DNA of 20,107 nt from JBGOUJ01 sp041477005. GTDB taxonomy: Bacteria; Acidobacteriota; Terriglobia; Bryobacterales; JACQDG01. The stretch spans positions 1 through 20,107 of the forward strand of contig JBGOUJ010000064.1 of assembly GCA_041477005.1 (NCBI GenBank), written 5' to 3'. Below, piece after piece: positions 1 through 6,898 of this stretch. The translations under genes were made by a program, and so were the position numbers. Numbering within the stretch: the stretch's first letter is position 1; the number at the start of each line of letters is the position of its first letter. Below the pieces are notes generated by a model. It saw nothing but the letters and a program-made list of their open reading frames with translations. It was not told the origin of the DNA and made no database searches.

Positions 1-912
1 GGCGGCGGCATGCTGCAGGTAGATCGCGAGCTCCTGCGAGACGGCGACGAAGCCGCCGTTGGATGGGATCGATTTGGCCAAAGAGCCGGTCCAGATGTCC
101 ACCTCTGTGGCCTCGATTCCGAAATGCTCATCGGTGCCGCGCCCATTCGTCCCAAGGACCCCCGAGGCGTGCGAGTCGTCGATCAACAGAAAGCAGCGGA
201 ACTCCTTCTTCAGCTCTACCAGCTCCGGTAACCGGCAAATATCGCCATCCATCGAAAACACGCCATCAGCGACGATTAGTGTACGGTCCGCCGGCGGCCC
301 CGATTCCAGTTCGTGCCGCAACGAGCGGGGGTCGTTGTGGCCGAAACGCTGGATCGGAACGCCAGTGAGACGGCAAGCATCGACCAGACTGCGGTGGGAT
401 AGAGAATCGAGAATCACGCGGTCCTGCGGGGACAGCAAAGCCGAAATGACGGCAAGGTTCGCGAGATATCCCGAGCTGAAACTGATCGCCTCCGCAGTGC
501 CCTTGAAGGCGGCAAGCTCTTTTTCCATCTGAAGGTGCAGGTCGATGGTCCCCGTGAGCATACGGGCGCCGCCGGTTCCGGTACCGTATTTCCGGACCGC
601 TTCGATCGCGGCATTATCGATGCGAGGATCTCCGGTGAGCCCGAGGTAGTCGTAAGACGACAGCATCAGCATCTCACGCCCCTGAACTTGCACCCAGGGG
701 CCCGATCGACTCTCCAGCGCGAGCTGGTATGGGTAGACGCCCGCTTCACAGGCGCGGCCCGTCATCTCAAAGACGCGGCGTGCGCGGGCATCGAGGAGGT
801 CGCCCTTGTTGAAACACCACTTCTTTCCAGGGGCGAAGAATCCGTTGAAGCGATCGCCCGATGAAGACGTTAAGACCCTGCTGTGGTCCAGGCCACTTGG
901 CTTATCTGCCAT
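1..912 (-). CDS. Alpha-oxoamine synthase family PLP enzyme (AONS/KBL/SPT-like), 3' end cut by window
   Basis: Enzymes of this family condense an amino acid with an acyl-CoA using pyridoxal phosphate (biotin, threonine-degradation or sphingoid-base pathways). The 304 visible codons open with MADKPSGLDHSR and contain the family core: SSYDYLGLTGDPR, a glycine-rich YGTGTGGARMLTGT, SSGYLANLAVISALLS, the IDDSHASG motif (D245 and H248 expected to contact the cofactor ring), and GSLAKSIPSNGGF, where K280 is the expected Schiff-base lysine. The ATG at 912 is the first start after an in-frame TGA; no clear Shine-Dalgarno sequence precedes it. The N-terminal stretch of about 60 residues before the core is longer than in a minimal AONS. 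The family is secure. Whether it is BioF, glycine C-acetyltransferase or a serine palmitoyltransferase-like enzyme cannot be decided, because the C-terminus lies outside the window and no pathway partner is visible. Confidence 0.88.
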   Translation of the reverse strand, partial: MADKPSGLDHSRVLTSSSGDRFNGFFAPGKKWCFNKGDLLDARARRVFEMTGRACEAGVYPYQLALESRSGPWVQVQGREMLMLSSYDYLGLTGDPRIDNAAIEAVRKYGTGTGGARMLTGTIDLHLQMEKELAAFKGTAEAISFSSGYLANLAVISALLSPQDRVILDSLSHRSLVDACRLTGVPIQRFGHNDPRSLRHELESGPPADRTLIVADGVFSMDGDICRLPELVELKKEFRCFLLIDDSHASGVLGTNGRGTDEHFGIEATEVDIWTGSLAKSIPSNGGFVAVSQELAIYLQHAAA

Positions 913-934
913 AAAAGTACGTCACAACACCCAT

Positions 935-966
935 ACAGTATAGTTTGGATGACAGTATAGTACTGT
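935..966 (-). promoter_or_regulatory. Repeated ACAGTATAG half-sites and perfect inverted repeat before the PLP enzyme gene
   Basis: ACAGTATAG occurs at 935-943 and again at 952-960, 17 bp apart. The second copy is completed by TACTGT to give the perfect inverted repeat ACAGTA-TAG-TACTGT (952-966). On the minus strand each copy contains TATACT, a good -10 hexamer; the nearer one (937-942) lies 24 nt before the ATG at 912. No convincing -35 was seen. The spacing and symmetry suggest a dimeric repressor site over the promoter (inference). Confidence 0.45.
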
Positions 967-1037
967 TTGTCCCGATTTGGGGAGGCCTTTGTTTTCGCCT
1001 TTTCGGGGCGAAACGGAAGGGACAATGAGGGCCGTCT

Positions 1038-1054
1038 CGTCAGCGTCGCTGACG
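1038..1054. repeat. Perfect 8-bp inverted repeat, CGTCAGCG-T-CGCTGACG
   Basis: A 17-bp palindrome with a one-base centre lies in the intergenic space between the divergent PLP enzyme and DUF1684 genes, about 40 bp before the -35-like element of the latter. It has no T-tract, so it is not an obvious terminator. It could be a regulator site; no family is assigned. Confidence 0.3.
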
Positions 1055-1092
1055 TGCGCGTTTTCAAGGAGCGTGCCGCGTTCGAGTCCCCC

Positions 1093-1123
1093 TTGACTCG
1101 TCTTCCAAGCCGCCCATTATAAT
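1093..1123 (+). promoter_or_regulatory. Sigma70-like promoter for the DUF1684 gene
   Basis: TTGACT (1093-1098) and a perfect TATAAT (1118-1123) are separated by 19 bp, slightly long. The first possible GTG start (1130) lies 6 nt after the -10 box, so transcription is expected to begin at or beside the start codon, giving a leaderless message. Confidence 0.55.
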
Positions 1124-1129
1124 TGAGGC

Positions 1130-2032
1130 GTGGTGGTCTGGAACACCCGGTCAGTAGCACGTGCGGAACTGGTCCTCCTGCTGGTCCTACCGTGGATCAC
1201 GCCGGCTCCTGCCGCCGACAACCCCTACCGGGCGTCGATCGAGAAGTGGCATCAGGAGCGGGAGGCCAAGCTAAGGGCAGACGACGGCTGGCTTGCCCTG
1301 GCCGGCCTCTTCTGGCTGAAGGATGGGGCGAACCGCTTCGGAACGGATCCCACGAACGACATCGTGCTGCCGGCCGGCTCGGCCCCCGCCCGGGTCGGCG
1401 TCTTCGAGTTTCACGGCGGCCGGGCGATCGTGCGGGTCGCGAGCGGCGTCACGGTCACTCTGGACGGCAAGCCGGTCACAACGCGAGAGCTGCGCTCCGA
1501 TCAACCCGGCCCTCCGGACGTGATCGCCGTCGCCAATCTGACCCTGTACGGGATTCAGCGCGGAACCCGCTACGGCATCCGGCTGAAGGACAAAGACAGC
1601 AGGACTCGGAAGGAATTCGCCGGCGTGCGCTCGTTTCCGATCGACGAAGTCTATCGGGTAACGGCCCGCTTCGTTCCCTACGAGCCGGCAAAGATGATCT
1701 CGATCCCAAACATCCTCGGCGACGTCGAGCAAACCCCCAGCCCGGGCTACGCCGTCTTCACCTTGCAAGGCCGGGAGTGCCGGCTCGATGCGGTGACTGA
1801 CGAGGGCAACTTGTTCTTCATTTTCCGCGATCTCACCAGCGGAAAGGAAACCTACCCGGCCGGCCGCTTCCTCGACGCCGATCCACCCAAAGACGGCAAG
1901 GTTACCCTCGACTTCAACAAGGCTTATAACCCGCCGTGCGCCTTCACTCCCTACGCGACCTGCCCGCTCCCTCCGCGCCAGAACCATCTGCCCGCCCGTA
2001 TCGAAGCCGGCGAGAGGAACTACCACCACTGA
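1130..2032 (+). CDS. Exported DUF1684 domain protein
   Basis: A 300-residue protein with an N-terminal hydrophobic stretch (LVLLLVLPWITPAPAA) that looks like a signal peptide, followed by the DUF1684 fold. Family landmarks are the WHQEREAKLRADDGWLALAG segment near residues 42-61, and the C-terminal block FNKAYNPPCAFTPYATCPLP followed by an N-x-L-x-x-x-I-x-A-GE-like ending. DUF1684 proteins are common in Acidobacteria, Bacteroidetes and actinobacteria; no biochemical role is known to me. The start is GTG at 1130, or the adjacent GTG at 1133; there is no good Shine-Dalgarno sequence, but a TATAAT box ends 6 nt upstream, favouring leaderless translation. The gene converges with minus-strand remnants immediately after its stop and stands alone. 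Family call is secure, function unknown. Confidence 0.9.
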   Translation: MVVWNTRSVARAELVLLLVLPWITPAPAADNPYRASIEKWHQEREAKLRADDGWLALAGLFWLKDGANRFGTDPTNDIVLPAGSAPARVGVFEFHGGRAIVRVASGVTVTLDGKPVTTRELRSDQPGPPDVIAVANLTLYGIQRGTRYGIRLKDKDSRTRKEFAGVRSFPIDEVYRVTARFVPYEPAKMISIPNILGDVEQTPSPGYAVFTLQGRECRLDAVTDEGNLFFIFRDLTSGKETYPAGRFLDADPPKDGKVTLDFNKAYNPPCAFTPYATCPLPPRQNHLPARIEAGERNYHH

Positions 2033-2141
2033 GGAACTGCTGGGCCGAATCGTACGGATCCCCCCTCCGGCTTCGAATCGAAAACACGCCCTTGTAACCC
2101 GCCTCTTTCGCAATCTGCATGCAGCGGGCGAGGTCGAATCG
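2031..2141 (-). pseudogene. C-terminal fragment of a sugar-phosphate isomerase/xylose-isomerase-like TIM barrel protein
   Basis: Directly after the cytochrome stop codon (2148-2150), and in the same frame, the minus strand reads RRFDLARCMQIAKEAGYKG, then VFSIRSRRGDPYDSAQQFL. This closely resembles the last strand and helix of the xylose-isomerase-like TIM barrel family, where a conserved AKEAGYKGxxSIE segment is followed by GDPYxxxQ. There is no start codon, no upstream barrel sequence and no proper terminus before the reading runs into the antisense of the DUF1684 gene. The rest of the gene appears to have been deleted. The match is from memory of family patterns. Confidence 0.5.
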
Positions 2142-2147
2142 GCGAAT

Positions 2148-2831
2148 CTATCGTTGACGATCCAGTAGTTTTACGGAAAACACCGTTTCCCGTGGTTCCT
2201 GCTCGGCGTAGGCGACGGTCAGCTCGGCGGTGAACCATCGAGGCCAATCCTTTGCCGGGCGCACGTACCAGGAGATCAGTTCGCCGGGGCGGCCGGTGTC
2301 GCCGCGGTCTTGGGGCCACTTAATCGAGGCCACCTCGGTCAGAAGCGCGCGCTTCTTGCGGCGATCCCAGAGCGTCAGGATCAGGTAGGACTGTGTATTC
2401 ACCTGGCAGGAAACCTGGAGAAGCTTCTTGCGACTGGCGCGGACGTTGGGCAGAGTGAATTTATACTTGGTGGTGGTATCGGCGTCCGGCTTGGCGCCCT
2501 CCCCGATCCAGCGGCGGATGGCGGCGACCTGCTGGGGCGAGAGGGGGCGGCCGCCCAGCGGCATGCGGTGCTCCTCGCCCCGGCGGCCTTCGACGAAGTC
2601 GAGCAGCAAGCTGCGCTCGGGATCGCCGGGGATGACGACCTTGCCGAGGTTGCCGCCGCGCATGAGATCGTCGTAGGAGCGGGTGCTCAGGCCGCCCGCC
2701 CCGGAGGCCCCCCCACGGGACGCCCCCCCGCGGGACGCCCCGCCGTGGCAGCCATTGCAGTGGAGGGCCAGGGTGGGGGCGACCTGGTGGCTGTAGCTGG
2801 CCGGGGGCGGAGCGGCTTGGGCGAAGAACAT
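2148..2831 (-). CDS. Planctomycete-type cytochrome c domain protein (single CxxCH haem site)
   Basis: A 227-residue protein with one haem c attachment motif, C25-N-G-C28-H29, then a low-complexity run of RGGAS units (residues 31-45). The sequence LSTRSYDDLMRGG and a P-G-D-x-x-x-S-L-L-L-x-F-V-E-G block match the cytochrome domain found in Planctomycetes and Acidobacteria, often with DUF1549/DUF1553 partners. M60-type PLGGRPLS and the helix VAAIRRWIGEGAKPD end the domain near residue 125; the remaining ~100 residues are a beta-rich tail I do not recognise. Haem attachment needs export, but the ORF begins MFFAQAAPPP, which looks like the end of a signal peptide: an in-frame TAG lies 54 nt upstream and no earlier start exists in frame. 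The 5' end may be frameshifted or misread. Product probably periplasmic; role in electron transfer is inferred. Confidence 0.8.
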   Translation of the reverse strand: MFFAQAAPPPASYSHQVAPTLALHCNGCHGGASRGGASRGGASGAGGLSTRSYDDLMRGGNLGKVVIPGDPERSLLLDFVEGRRGEEHRMPLGGRPLSPQQVAAIRRWIGEGAKPDADTTTKYKFTLPNVRASRKKLLQVSCQVNTQSYLILTLWDRRKKRALLTEVASIKWPQDRGDTGRPGELISWYVRPAKDWPRWFTAELTVAYAEQEPRETVFSVKLLDRQR

Positions 2832-2955
2832 GGTGTGCAGACGAGTATCAGCCTGGGAAATGGAGCTTCCGGGCTAACGGTGTCCACGATAATCTCGTCC
2901 CATCGCCTGAGTGTACACTGTAAGAACGAACTTACGCCTGACGCTAGTCCCTTCC

Positions 2956-4002
2956 TCAGCCGCCGAGGTCTCCGCGTGCGCCGGCCAGGATGCCGGGATC
3001 GGCTGCTGCCGGCCCAACCGGCGTCTCGACGGTGGCTTGCGCGCTCTGCCGTTCTTGCCGCTGGCCGTCATCCTTGGTGGCGATGACGGAGCGCAGCCGA
3101 ATGAGGTTCTGCAGCGCAGCGTACCAGAACGGCGCACCCAGGCTGAGCAACAACGCGCTCAGTAGAATGCCGGTCGGTTTGGGCGGCAGGTCCGGGCGGC
3201 TCCAGTTCTTACGCCATTCGTCCAAACTGCCAGGCATCGTAATGATCTCGTTGCTTGCCAGCATTGTAAGCTGCCGGCGTTCTTCGGCGGTGCTCTGGCT
3301 GGGAGGCGTTTGGATCTTCATCGCCTCCAGGACCAACTGGTTGCGCAACTGCTGGTCCGTTGACAGTCGGTTCACTAGCGCGACTACATCAAGCTGCACT
3401 ACGAGCGCGACGAGGATGGCGCATACCAACGTGATCCCACGCGTGGTGAGCGTGAACCGTTCTGACACCCGGTCCATAGTCTGGTCAAACCAGTTATTCA
3501 CCTTCGCTAGGAACTGACTGTTGGCTTCGCGCAGCAAAGCGATGCTCTGACGCGCGTTGGTCGCGAGTTGCGGGCTCGAGATTTCGAGTTGAAGCGCGAG
3601 CGACCGGACGTTATTGAGGACCTTGTCCGGGTCCCCGATTCCATTCGCCTGCAGCGCATTTTTCAATGCGGTCTTGACCTCCTGCCCCAGCTTCCGGGGC
3701 CCCTGGTCGGTCGCCAACTCCATAAGAATCTTAGTCAGCTCTTCCCGGTGAATGACGGACCCGTATCGACTGCCGACTTCGCGGATCAACGGATGCGACA
3801 GCACCGCGCTCGAGATCCGTTTTGCCAGATCTCGAGAGAAACTGGGGTCGATTTGTTGCAGCAGGTCGGCCAATCCGTGCAGGAGGTGCCGGCCGCGGCT
3901 ATTCAACACGTTCGTAACGGCCTGGGTCAGAACGGTGACCACCATACTGACCAGGAGCATGACCACAGATAATCCAATCAGGACATCGAGAGTTTTGAGC
4001 AA
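2956..4002 (-). CDS. Unknown integral membrane protein with three predicted transmembrane helices
   Basis: I do not recognise a named family. The 348-residue product has a strong N-terminal hydrophobic helix (residues 5-28), a central one (188-211) and a third (277-299), with a soluble helical region of about 160 residues between the first two and a charged Gln/Arg/Ala/Pro-rich tail after residue 305. The first helix and following segment (TQAVTNVLNSRGRHLLHGLADLL) resemble an N-terminal anchor rather than a cleaved signal. The start is TTG at 4002: it is preceded by a strong AAGGAGG with 9 nt spacing, and the hydrophobic N-terminus starts directly there. A TTGACA element lies further upstream. 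It is transcribed alone, 124 bp before the cytochrome gene in the same direction, so co-transcription is possible but unproven. Confidence 0.75.
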   Translation of the reverse strand: MLKTLDVLIGLSVVMLLVSMVVTVLTQAVTNVLNSRGRHLLHGLADLLQQIDPSFSRDLAKRISSAVLSHPLIREVGSRYGSVIHREELTKILMELATDQGPRKLGQEVKTALKNALQANGIGDPDKVLNNVRSLALQLEISSPQLATNARQSIALLREANSQFLAKVNNWFDQTMDRVSERFTLTTRGITLVCAILVALVVQLDVVALVNRLSTDQQLRNQLVLEAMKIQTPPSQSTAEERRQLTMLASNEIITMPGSLDEWRKNWSRPDLPPKPTGILLSALLLSLGAPFWYAALQNLIRLRSVIATKDDGQRQERQSAQATVETPVGPAAADPGILAGARGDLGG

Positions 4003-4032
4003 AGCGGGGGTCCTCCTTAGATAGTGAGCATC

Positions 4033-4061
4033 ATTCTTTAATAAGGATGGGGAGATGTCAA
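4033..4061 (-). promoter_or_regulatory. Probable promoter of the membrane protein gene
   Basis: On the minus strand, TTGACA (4056-4061) is followed after 17 bp by AAGAAT (4033-4038; four of six bases match the -10 consensus). The predicted message would have a leader of about 25 nt containing AAGGAGG, before the TTG start at 4002. Confidence 0.45.
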
Positions 4062-4217
4062 GAGATCGTCAAGCTCTGGTCTCGTCAGGCTCGTCAGGGC
4101 CGGGATCGGTTGGCCGATCCGCGACGCCTGCTGGAATTGCATTCACGACTAAGAGAGTTCGAGGGCTGCATCGCCTATGTATCGCTCTACCGGCGGGGAA
4201 GTCACGATCGGCACTGA
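4047..4217 (+). CDS. Small hypothetical ORF, 56 codons, possible gene remnant
   Basis: ATG (4047) to TGA (4217) encodes a charged peptide with protein-like character: DPRRLLELHSRLREFEGCIA followed by YVSLYRRGSHDRH. The lead-in has AAGG directly before the ATG, too close for a normal ribosome site. It lies between the divergent membrane-protein and propeller genes and overlaps the minus-strand promoter. The ending reads like the C-terminus of a larger lost protein, but I cannot name it. It may also be chance reading in GC-rich DNA. Confidence 0.25.
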   Translation: MGRCQEIVKLWSRQARQGRDRLADPRRLLELHSRLREFEGCIAYVSLYRRGSHDRH

Positions 4218-4263
4218 AAGCAATGAAACGGACGACTGAGCCGGCGCCGGGCAGCCAGCCCCG

Positions 4264-4272
4264 TGCTAAAAT
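4264..4272 (+). promoter_or_regulatory. Extended -10 element for the propeller gene
   Basis: GTGCTAAAAT contains the hexamer TAAAAT (4267-4272) preceded by TGC, an extended -10 pattern. There is no good -35. The ATG at 4283 lies 10 nt downstream, so the mRNA would have almost no leader. Confidence 0.4.
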
Positions 4273-4282
4273 GGCGGGCGCT

Positions 4283-5422
4283 ATGCGATGCTTCACCCTC
4301 GCTGCACTCTTGCTACTACCCACGCTGCTGTCCGGCGCCGCAACGGAACCGGCGGCGAAGAAGCACGGCAAAGCCGTCAACGGGTTGGAGCGGTTGCTCT
4401 ATGTGACCAGCAAATCGGGGATCAGCGTTTACGACATCAACGACGGGCACGCGCTGCTGCGCAAGATCGAGCTGCCGGAAACGGGCGACTACAAGGGCAT
4501 CTCGGCCAGCGTGCCGCTGGGGAAGCTGTACGTGACCTCCTATCTCAAAGACGAGCTGGTGTCGATGGACCTGGCGACCGACGCCATCGCGTGGCGGCGG
4601 CATTACAGCGACGGGTACGCCGATAGCCAGGCCATCACGCCCGACGGCAAGACGCTCTACCTGCCGTTGCGCGACGGGGACAGTTGGTGGGTGATCGATG
4701 CGGCGAGCGGCGATGTGAAGGCCAGGATCCCGGTGGCGCACGGGAAGAGTTACGACGACCATCCCATCGGCGGGATCGGGCCGCACAACACGTGGATGAA
4801 CCCGGCCGGCACGCGCGTCTACATGGCCGTGCTGACGATGCCGTACGTGTGGATCGCCGATACCGCGACGAATCAGATCATCGGCAAGGTTGGGCCGTTC
4901 AGCAAGGGCATCCGGCCGTTCACGGTGACCGACGATGAGAAGTACGTCTTCGTCAACGTGGACTGGCTGCTGGGGTTCGAGGTGGGCGCGGCGCGGACGG
5001 GCGGCGCCTGGGGCGGCAAAATGCTCTATCGCGTGGAAGCGCATACGCCGGCCAAGCGGCTGGATGAGATTCCGAATCCGCCGGCGAAAAAGCCGCACAG
5101 CACGATGAGCCACGGGATCAACATCCGGCCGGATCAAAAGGAAGTCTGGGTGGTGGACGGCGTTTACGGGTACGTTTATGTCTACGACGTGACGGTGATG
5201 CCGCCGAAGCATGTCGCCGACGTACCGCTGTTCAAAGACGCCAAGGAACAGCCGCGACCGGGCTGGATTTCCTTCAGCCTCGATGGGCGCTACGCGTACC
5301 CGGACGGCGGGGCGGTGATCGACAGCCGAACCAAGAAGGTCGTGGCGCGAATTCCCACCAGCGAGAAACTGATCGAGGTTGACTTTCGGGATGGGAAACC
5401 GGTTCAGGCGGGCCACCGGTGA
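4283..5422 (+). CDS. Secreted YVTN/YncE-like beta-propeller protein
   Basis: A 379-residue protein with a classic signal peptide (MRCFTLAALLLLPTLLSGAA) and then propeller blades recognisable by repeated 'x-L-Y-V-T-S', 'T-P-D-G-K-T-L-Y-L-P', 'V-I-D-A-A-S-G' and 'W-I-A-D-T-A-T-N' elements. These match the YVTN/YncE seven-bladed family. The conserved GIGPHNTWMNPAGTRVYMAV and STMSHGINIRPDQKEVWVVDG segments carry histidines facing a possible ligand site, but no catalytic residues are established. The ATG at 4283 is preferred over the in-frame ATG at 4271 because the signal peptide begins there and the -10 box overlaps 4271. The protein is probably periplasmic. A hairpin follows the stop by 11 nt. 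Role: unknown, possibly protein or small-molecule binding. Confidence 0.87.
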   Translation: MRCFTLAALLLLPTLLSGAATEPAAKKHGKAVNGLERLLYVTSKSGISVYDINDGHALLRKIELPETGDYKGISASVPLGKLYVTSYLKDELVSMDLATDAIAWRRHYSDGYADSQAITPDGKTLYLPLRDGDSWWVIDAASGDVKARIPVAHGKSYDDHPIGGIGPHNTWMNPAGTRVYMAVLTMPYVWIADTATNQIIGKVGPFSKGIRPFTVTDDEKYVFVNVDWLLGFEVGAARTGGAWGGKMLYRVEAHTPAKRLDEIPNPPAKKPHSTMSHGINIRPDQKEVWVVDGVYGYVYVYDVTVMPPKHVADVPLFKDAKEQPRPGWISFSLDGRYAYPDGGAVIDSRTKKVVARIPTSEKLIEVDFRDGKPVQAGHR

Positions 5423-5433
5423 GAAAGAGGATC

Positions 5434-5455
5434 GTGGATCGTTACGATGATCCAC
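5434..5455 (+). terminator. Hairpin after the propeller gene (possible terminator or 3' stabiliser)
   Basis: GTGGATC and GATCCAC form perfect 7-bp arms. Inside them a G-T and a T-A pair can extend the stem to 9 bp closing a TACG tetraloop. It begins 12 nt after the TGA stop. There is no following T-run, so it is not a typical intrinsic terminator; it may end or protect the propeller transcript, or form part of the leader of the downstream operon. Confidence 0.4.
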
Positions 5456-5539
5456 AATCCAGCGTGTTACCCTGAGCTCCCCACTTCGTTGTACGCTGTA
5501 AGTTGCGTCCCCATCCAGGAATCCAAGGAGACTATTCGA

Positions 5540-6409
5540 GTGAAGCACTTTGATTATGCCGCCCCTAAGTCGATCGGGGAAGCCGTGGGCCTGCTGGCCG
5601 CACATCCTCGGGCGTTGTTGTTGGCCGGGGGTACGGACCTGCTTGTGCAACTGCGGTCCGGAAGGAAGACCGCCGACCTGGTGGTCGACGTCAAATGTAT
5701 ACCCGAGCTGAATGGGATCCACTACGACCCGGCGCGCGGACTCACGCTGGGCGCCGCAGTTCCTTGCTACCGCATCTACAGAGATCCCGAGGTCAGCCGG
5801 GCCTATCCGGCACTGGCCGAAGTGGCGGCCCTGATCGGGGGCATCCAGATCCAAGGCCGAGCCTCGATCGGCGGCAACCTGTGCAACGCCGCACCGAGCG
5901 CCGACGCCGTACCCCTGCTGATCGCCTTGCGGGCCAGTTGCCGGATCGCGGGTCCGGACGGGACCCGTGAAATTGCGGTCGAGGATTTCTGCAGCAGCCC
6001 GGGCCGCAACGTGCTCCGGGCCGGAGAACTACTCGTGTCGCTGCAACTTCCGGCCGTGGAGCCTCATTCGGGCGCGCACTATCTGCGTTTCATCCCGAGA
6101 AATGAGATGGACATTGCGGTGGCCGGGGCCGGGGTGGCCGTTGTCTTGGACGACGGCGCGTTCCGCTCGGCTCGCATCGCCCTGTCTGCCGTAGCGCCGA
6201 CGCCGCTTTACGTGCGCGAGGCGGGCGACTGGCTGGCGGGCAAGCCGGCGAATCGAGACAGCATCAACGCCGCCGCCGAGATGGCGAAGGCCGCGGCCAA
6301 GCCGATTACGGATATGCGAGGCACTGCCGAGTACCGGAAGCATCTTTGCGCGGTGCTCACGCGCCGGGCGCTCGAAGCCGCCGTGCGGCAAGCCAGGGAG
6401 GCACAGTAA
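5540..6409 (+). CDS. Molybdenum hydroxylase FAD-binding subunit (CoxM/XdhB-like)
   Basis: This 289-residue subunit carries FAD and passes electrons between the iron-sulfur subunit and the final acceptor. The N-terminal FAD motif LLAGGTDLLVQLRSG (about residues 27-41) and the second motif IQGRASIGGNLCNAAPSADA (about 105-124) are characteristic of the CoxM/XdhB family; the C-terminal CO-dehydrogenase-flavoprotein domain ends in YRKHLCAVLTRRALEAA. The GTG start at 5540 is chosen because it is preceded by AAGGAG with 9 nt spacing and starts the family's usual KHFDYAAPKSIGEA; an ATG 93 nt upstream would add an unrelated extension. It is the first gene of a four-gene operon, 3 nt before the [2Fe-2S] subunit. 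Subunit identity is secure; substrate class is not. Confidence 0.93.
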   Translation: MKHFDYAAPKSIGEAVGLLAAHPRALLLAGGTDLLVQLRSGRKTADLVVDVKCIPELNGIHYDPARGLTLGAAVPCYRIYRDPEVSRAYPALAEVAALIGGIQIQGRASIGGNLCNAAPSADAVPLLIALRASCRIAGPDGTREIAVEDFCSSPGRNVLRAGELLVSLQLPAVEPHSGAHYLRFIPRNEMDIAVAGAGVAVVLDDGAFRSARIALSAVAPTPLYVREAGDWLAGKPANRDSINAAAEMAKAAAKPITDMRGTAEYRKHLCAVLTRRALEAAVRQAREAQ

Positions 6410-6412
6410 AAC

Positions 6413-6898
6413 ATGCACGCCAGAATTCATGTCCGAACCACGATCAACGGCGAAGCGGTGGAGTTTCTTTGCGAGCCGCGCCAGAGCTTGCTGGAGTGCC
6501 TGCGCGACATTGTGGGCCTGACCGGCACGAAGGAGGGCTGCAACGACGGCAACTGCGGGGCCTGCACGGTTGTGCTCGACGGCCGCATCGTGAATTCCTG
6601 CCTGGTGCTTGGCGTCGAAACCGAAGGATCCCAAATCATGACGGTCGAAGGCGTGGCGGGCGGCAGCGAGCTTCACCCGGTGCAGCGGGCCTTCCTTGAA
6701 CAAGCCGCGCTGCAGTGCGGTTTCTGCACGCCGGGCTTTATAGTCGCCGCCAAAGCGCTGCTCGACCAGGAGCCAGACCCATCGGAAGCGCGAATCCGGC
6801 TTTGGCTCGCCAACAATCTGTGCCGCTGCACCGGCTACGACAAGATCGTTCGGGCGGTGCAAGAAGCGGCGACAAGAATGCAGGAGGGGAAAGCATGA
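6413..6898 (+). CDS. Molybdenum hydroxylase [2Fe-2S] subunit (CoxS/XdhC-like small subunit)
   Basis: This 161-residue protein carries two [2Fe-2S] clusters that relay electrons from the molybdenum centre to FAD. The plant-ferredoxin-type cluster uses C43, C48, C51 and C63 (GCNDGNCGACTV ... NSC). The helical C-terminal cluster uses C102 and C105 (QCGFCTPGF) with C137 and C139 (LCRCTGY). All eight cysteines are present and the length is normal for the family. The start ATG (6413) follows the FAD-subunit stop by 3 nt and its stop overlaps the next gene as ATGA, indicating translational coupling. Conserved FCTPGF and NNLCRCTGYDKI make this one of the most certain calls in the window. It is expected to be cytoplasmic; no Tat or Sec signal is visible. 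Confidence 0.96.
   Translation: MHARIHVRTTINGEAVEFLCEPRQSLLECLRDIVGLTGTKEGCNDGNCGACTVVLDGRIVNSCLVLGVETEGSQIMTVEGVAGGSELHPVQRAFLEQAALQCGFCTPGFIVAAKALLDQEPDPSEARIRLWLANNLCRCTGYDKIVRAVQEAATRMQEGKA

Noticed and set aside
870..1160. Minus-strand open frame of 96 codons covering the intergenic region and the PLP enzyme start
   Set aside because: It overlaps both promoters and the real N-terminus of the PLP enzyme; no domain is recognisable.
2917..2936. Small hairpins GTGTACAC and GTAAG-N6-CTTAC before the cytochrome gene
   Set aside because: Too short to separate from chance without comparative data.
4055..4282. Upstream extension of the propeller gene by 76 codons
   Set aside because: It precedes the signal peptide and overlaps the -10 box; an N-terminal extension before a cleavable signal is unlikely.
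4316..5854. Long minus-strand open frame (512 codons) opposite the propeller and FAD-subunit genes
   Set aside because: It is antisense to well-supported genes, has no recognisable domain and is rich in His/Arg/Pro/Val as expected for a GC-rich codon shadow.
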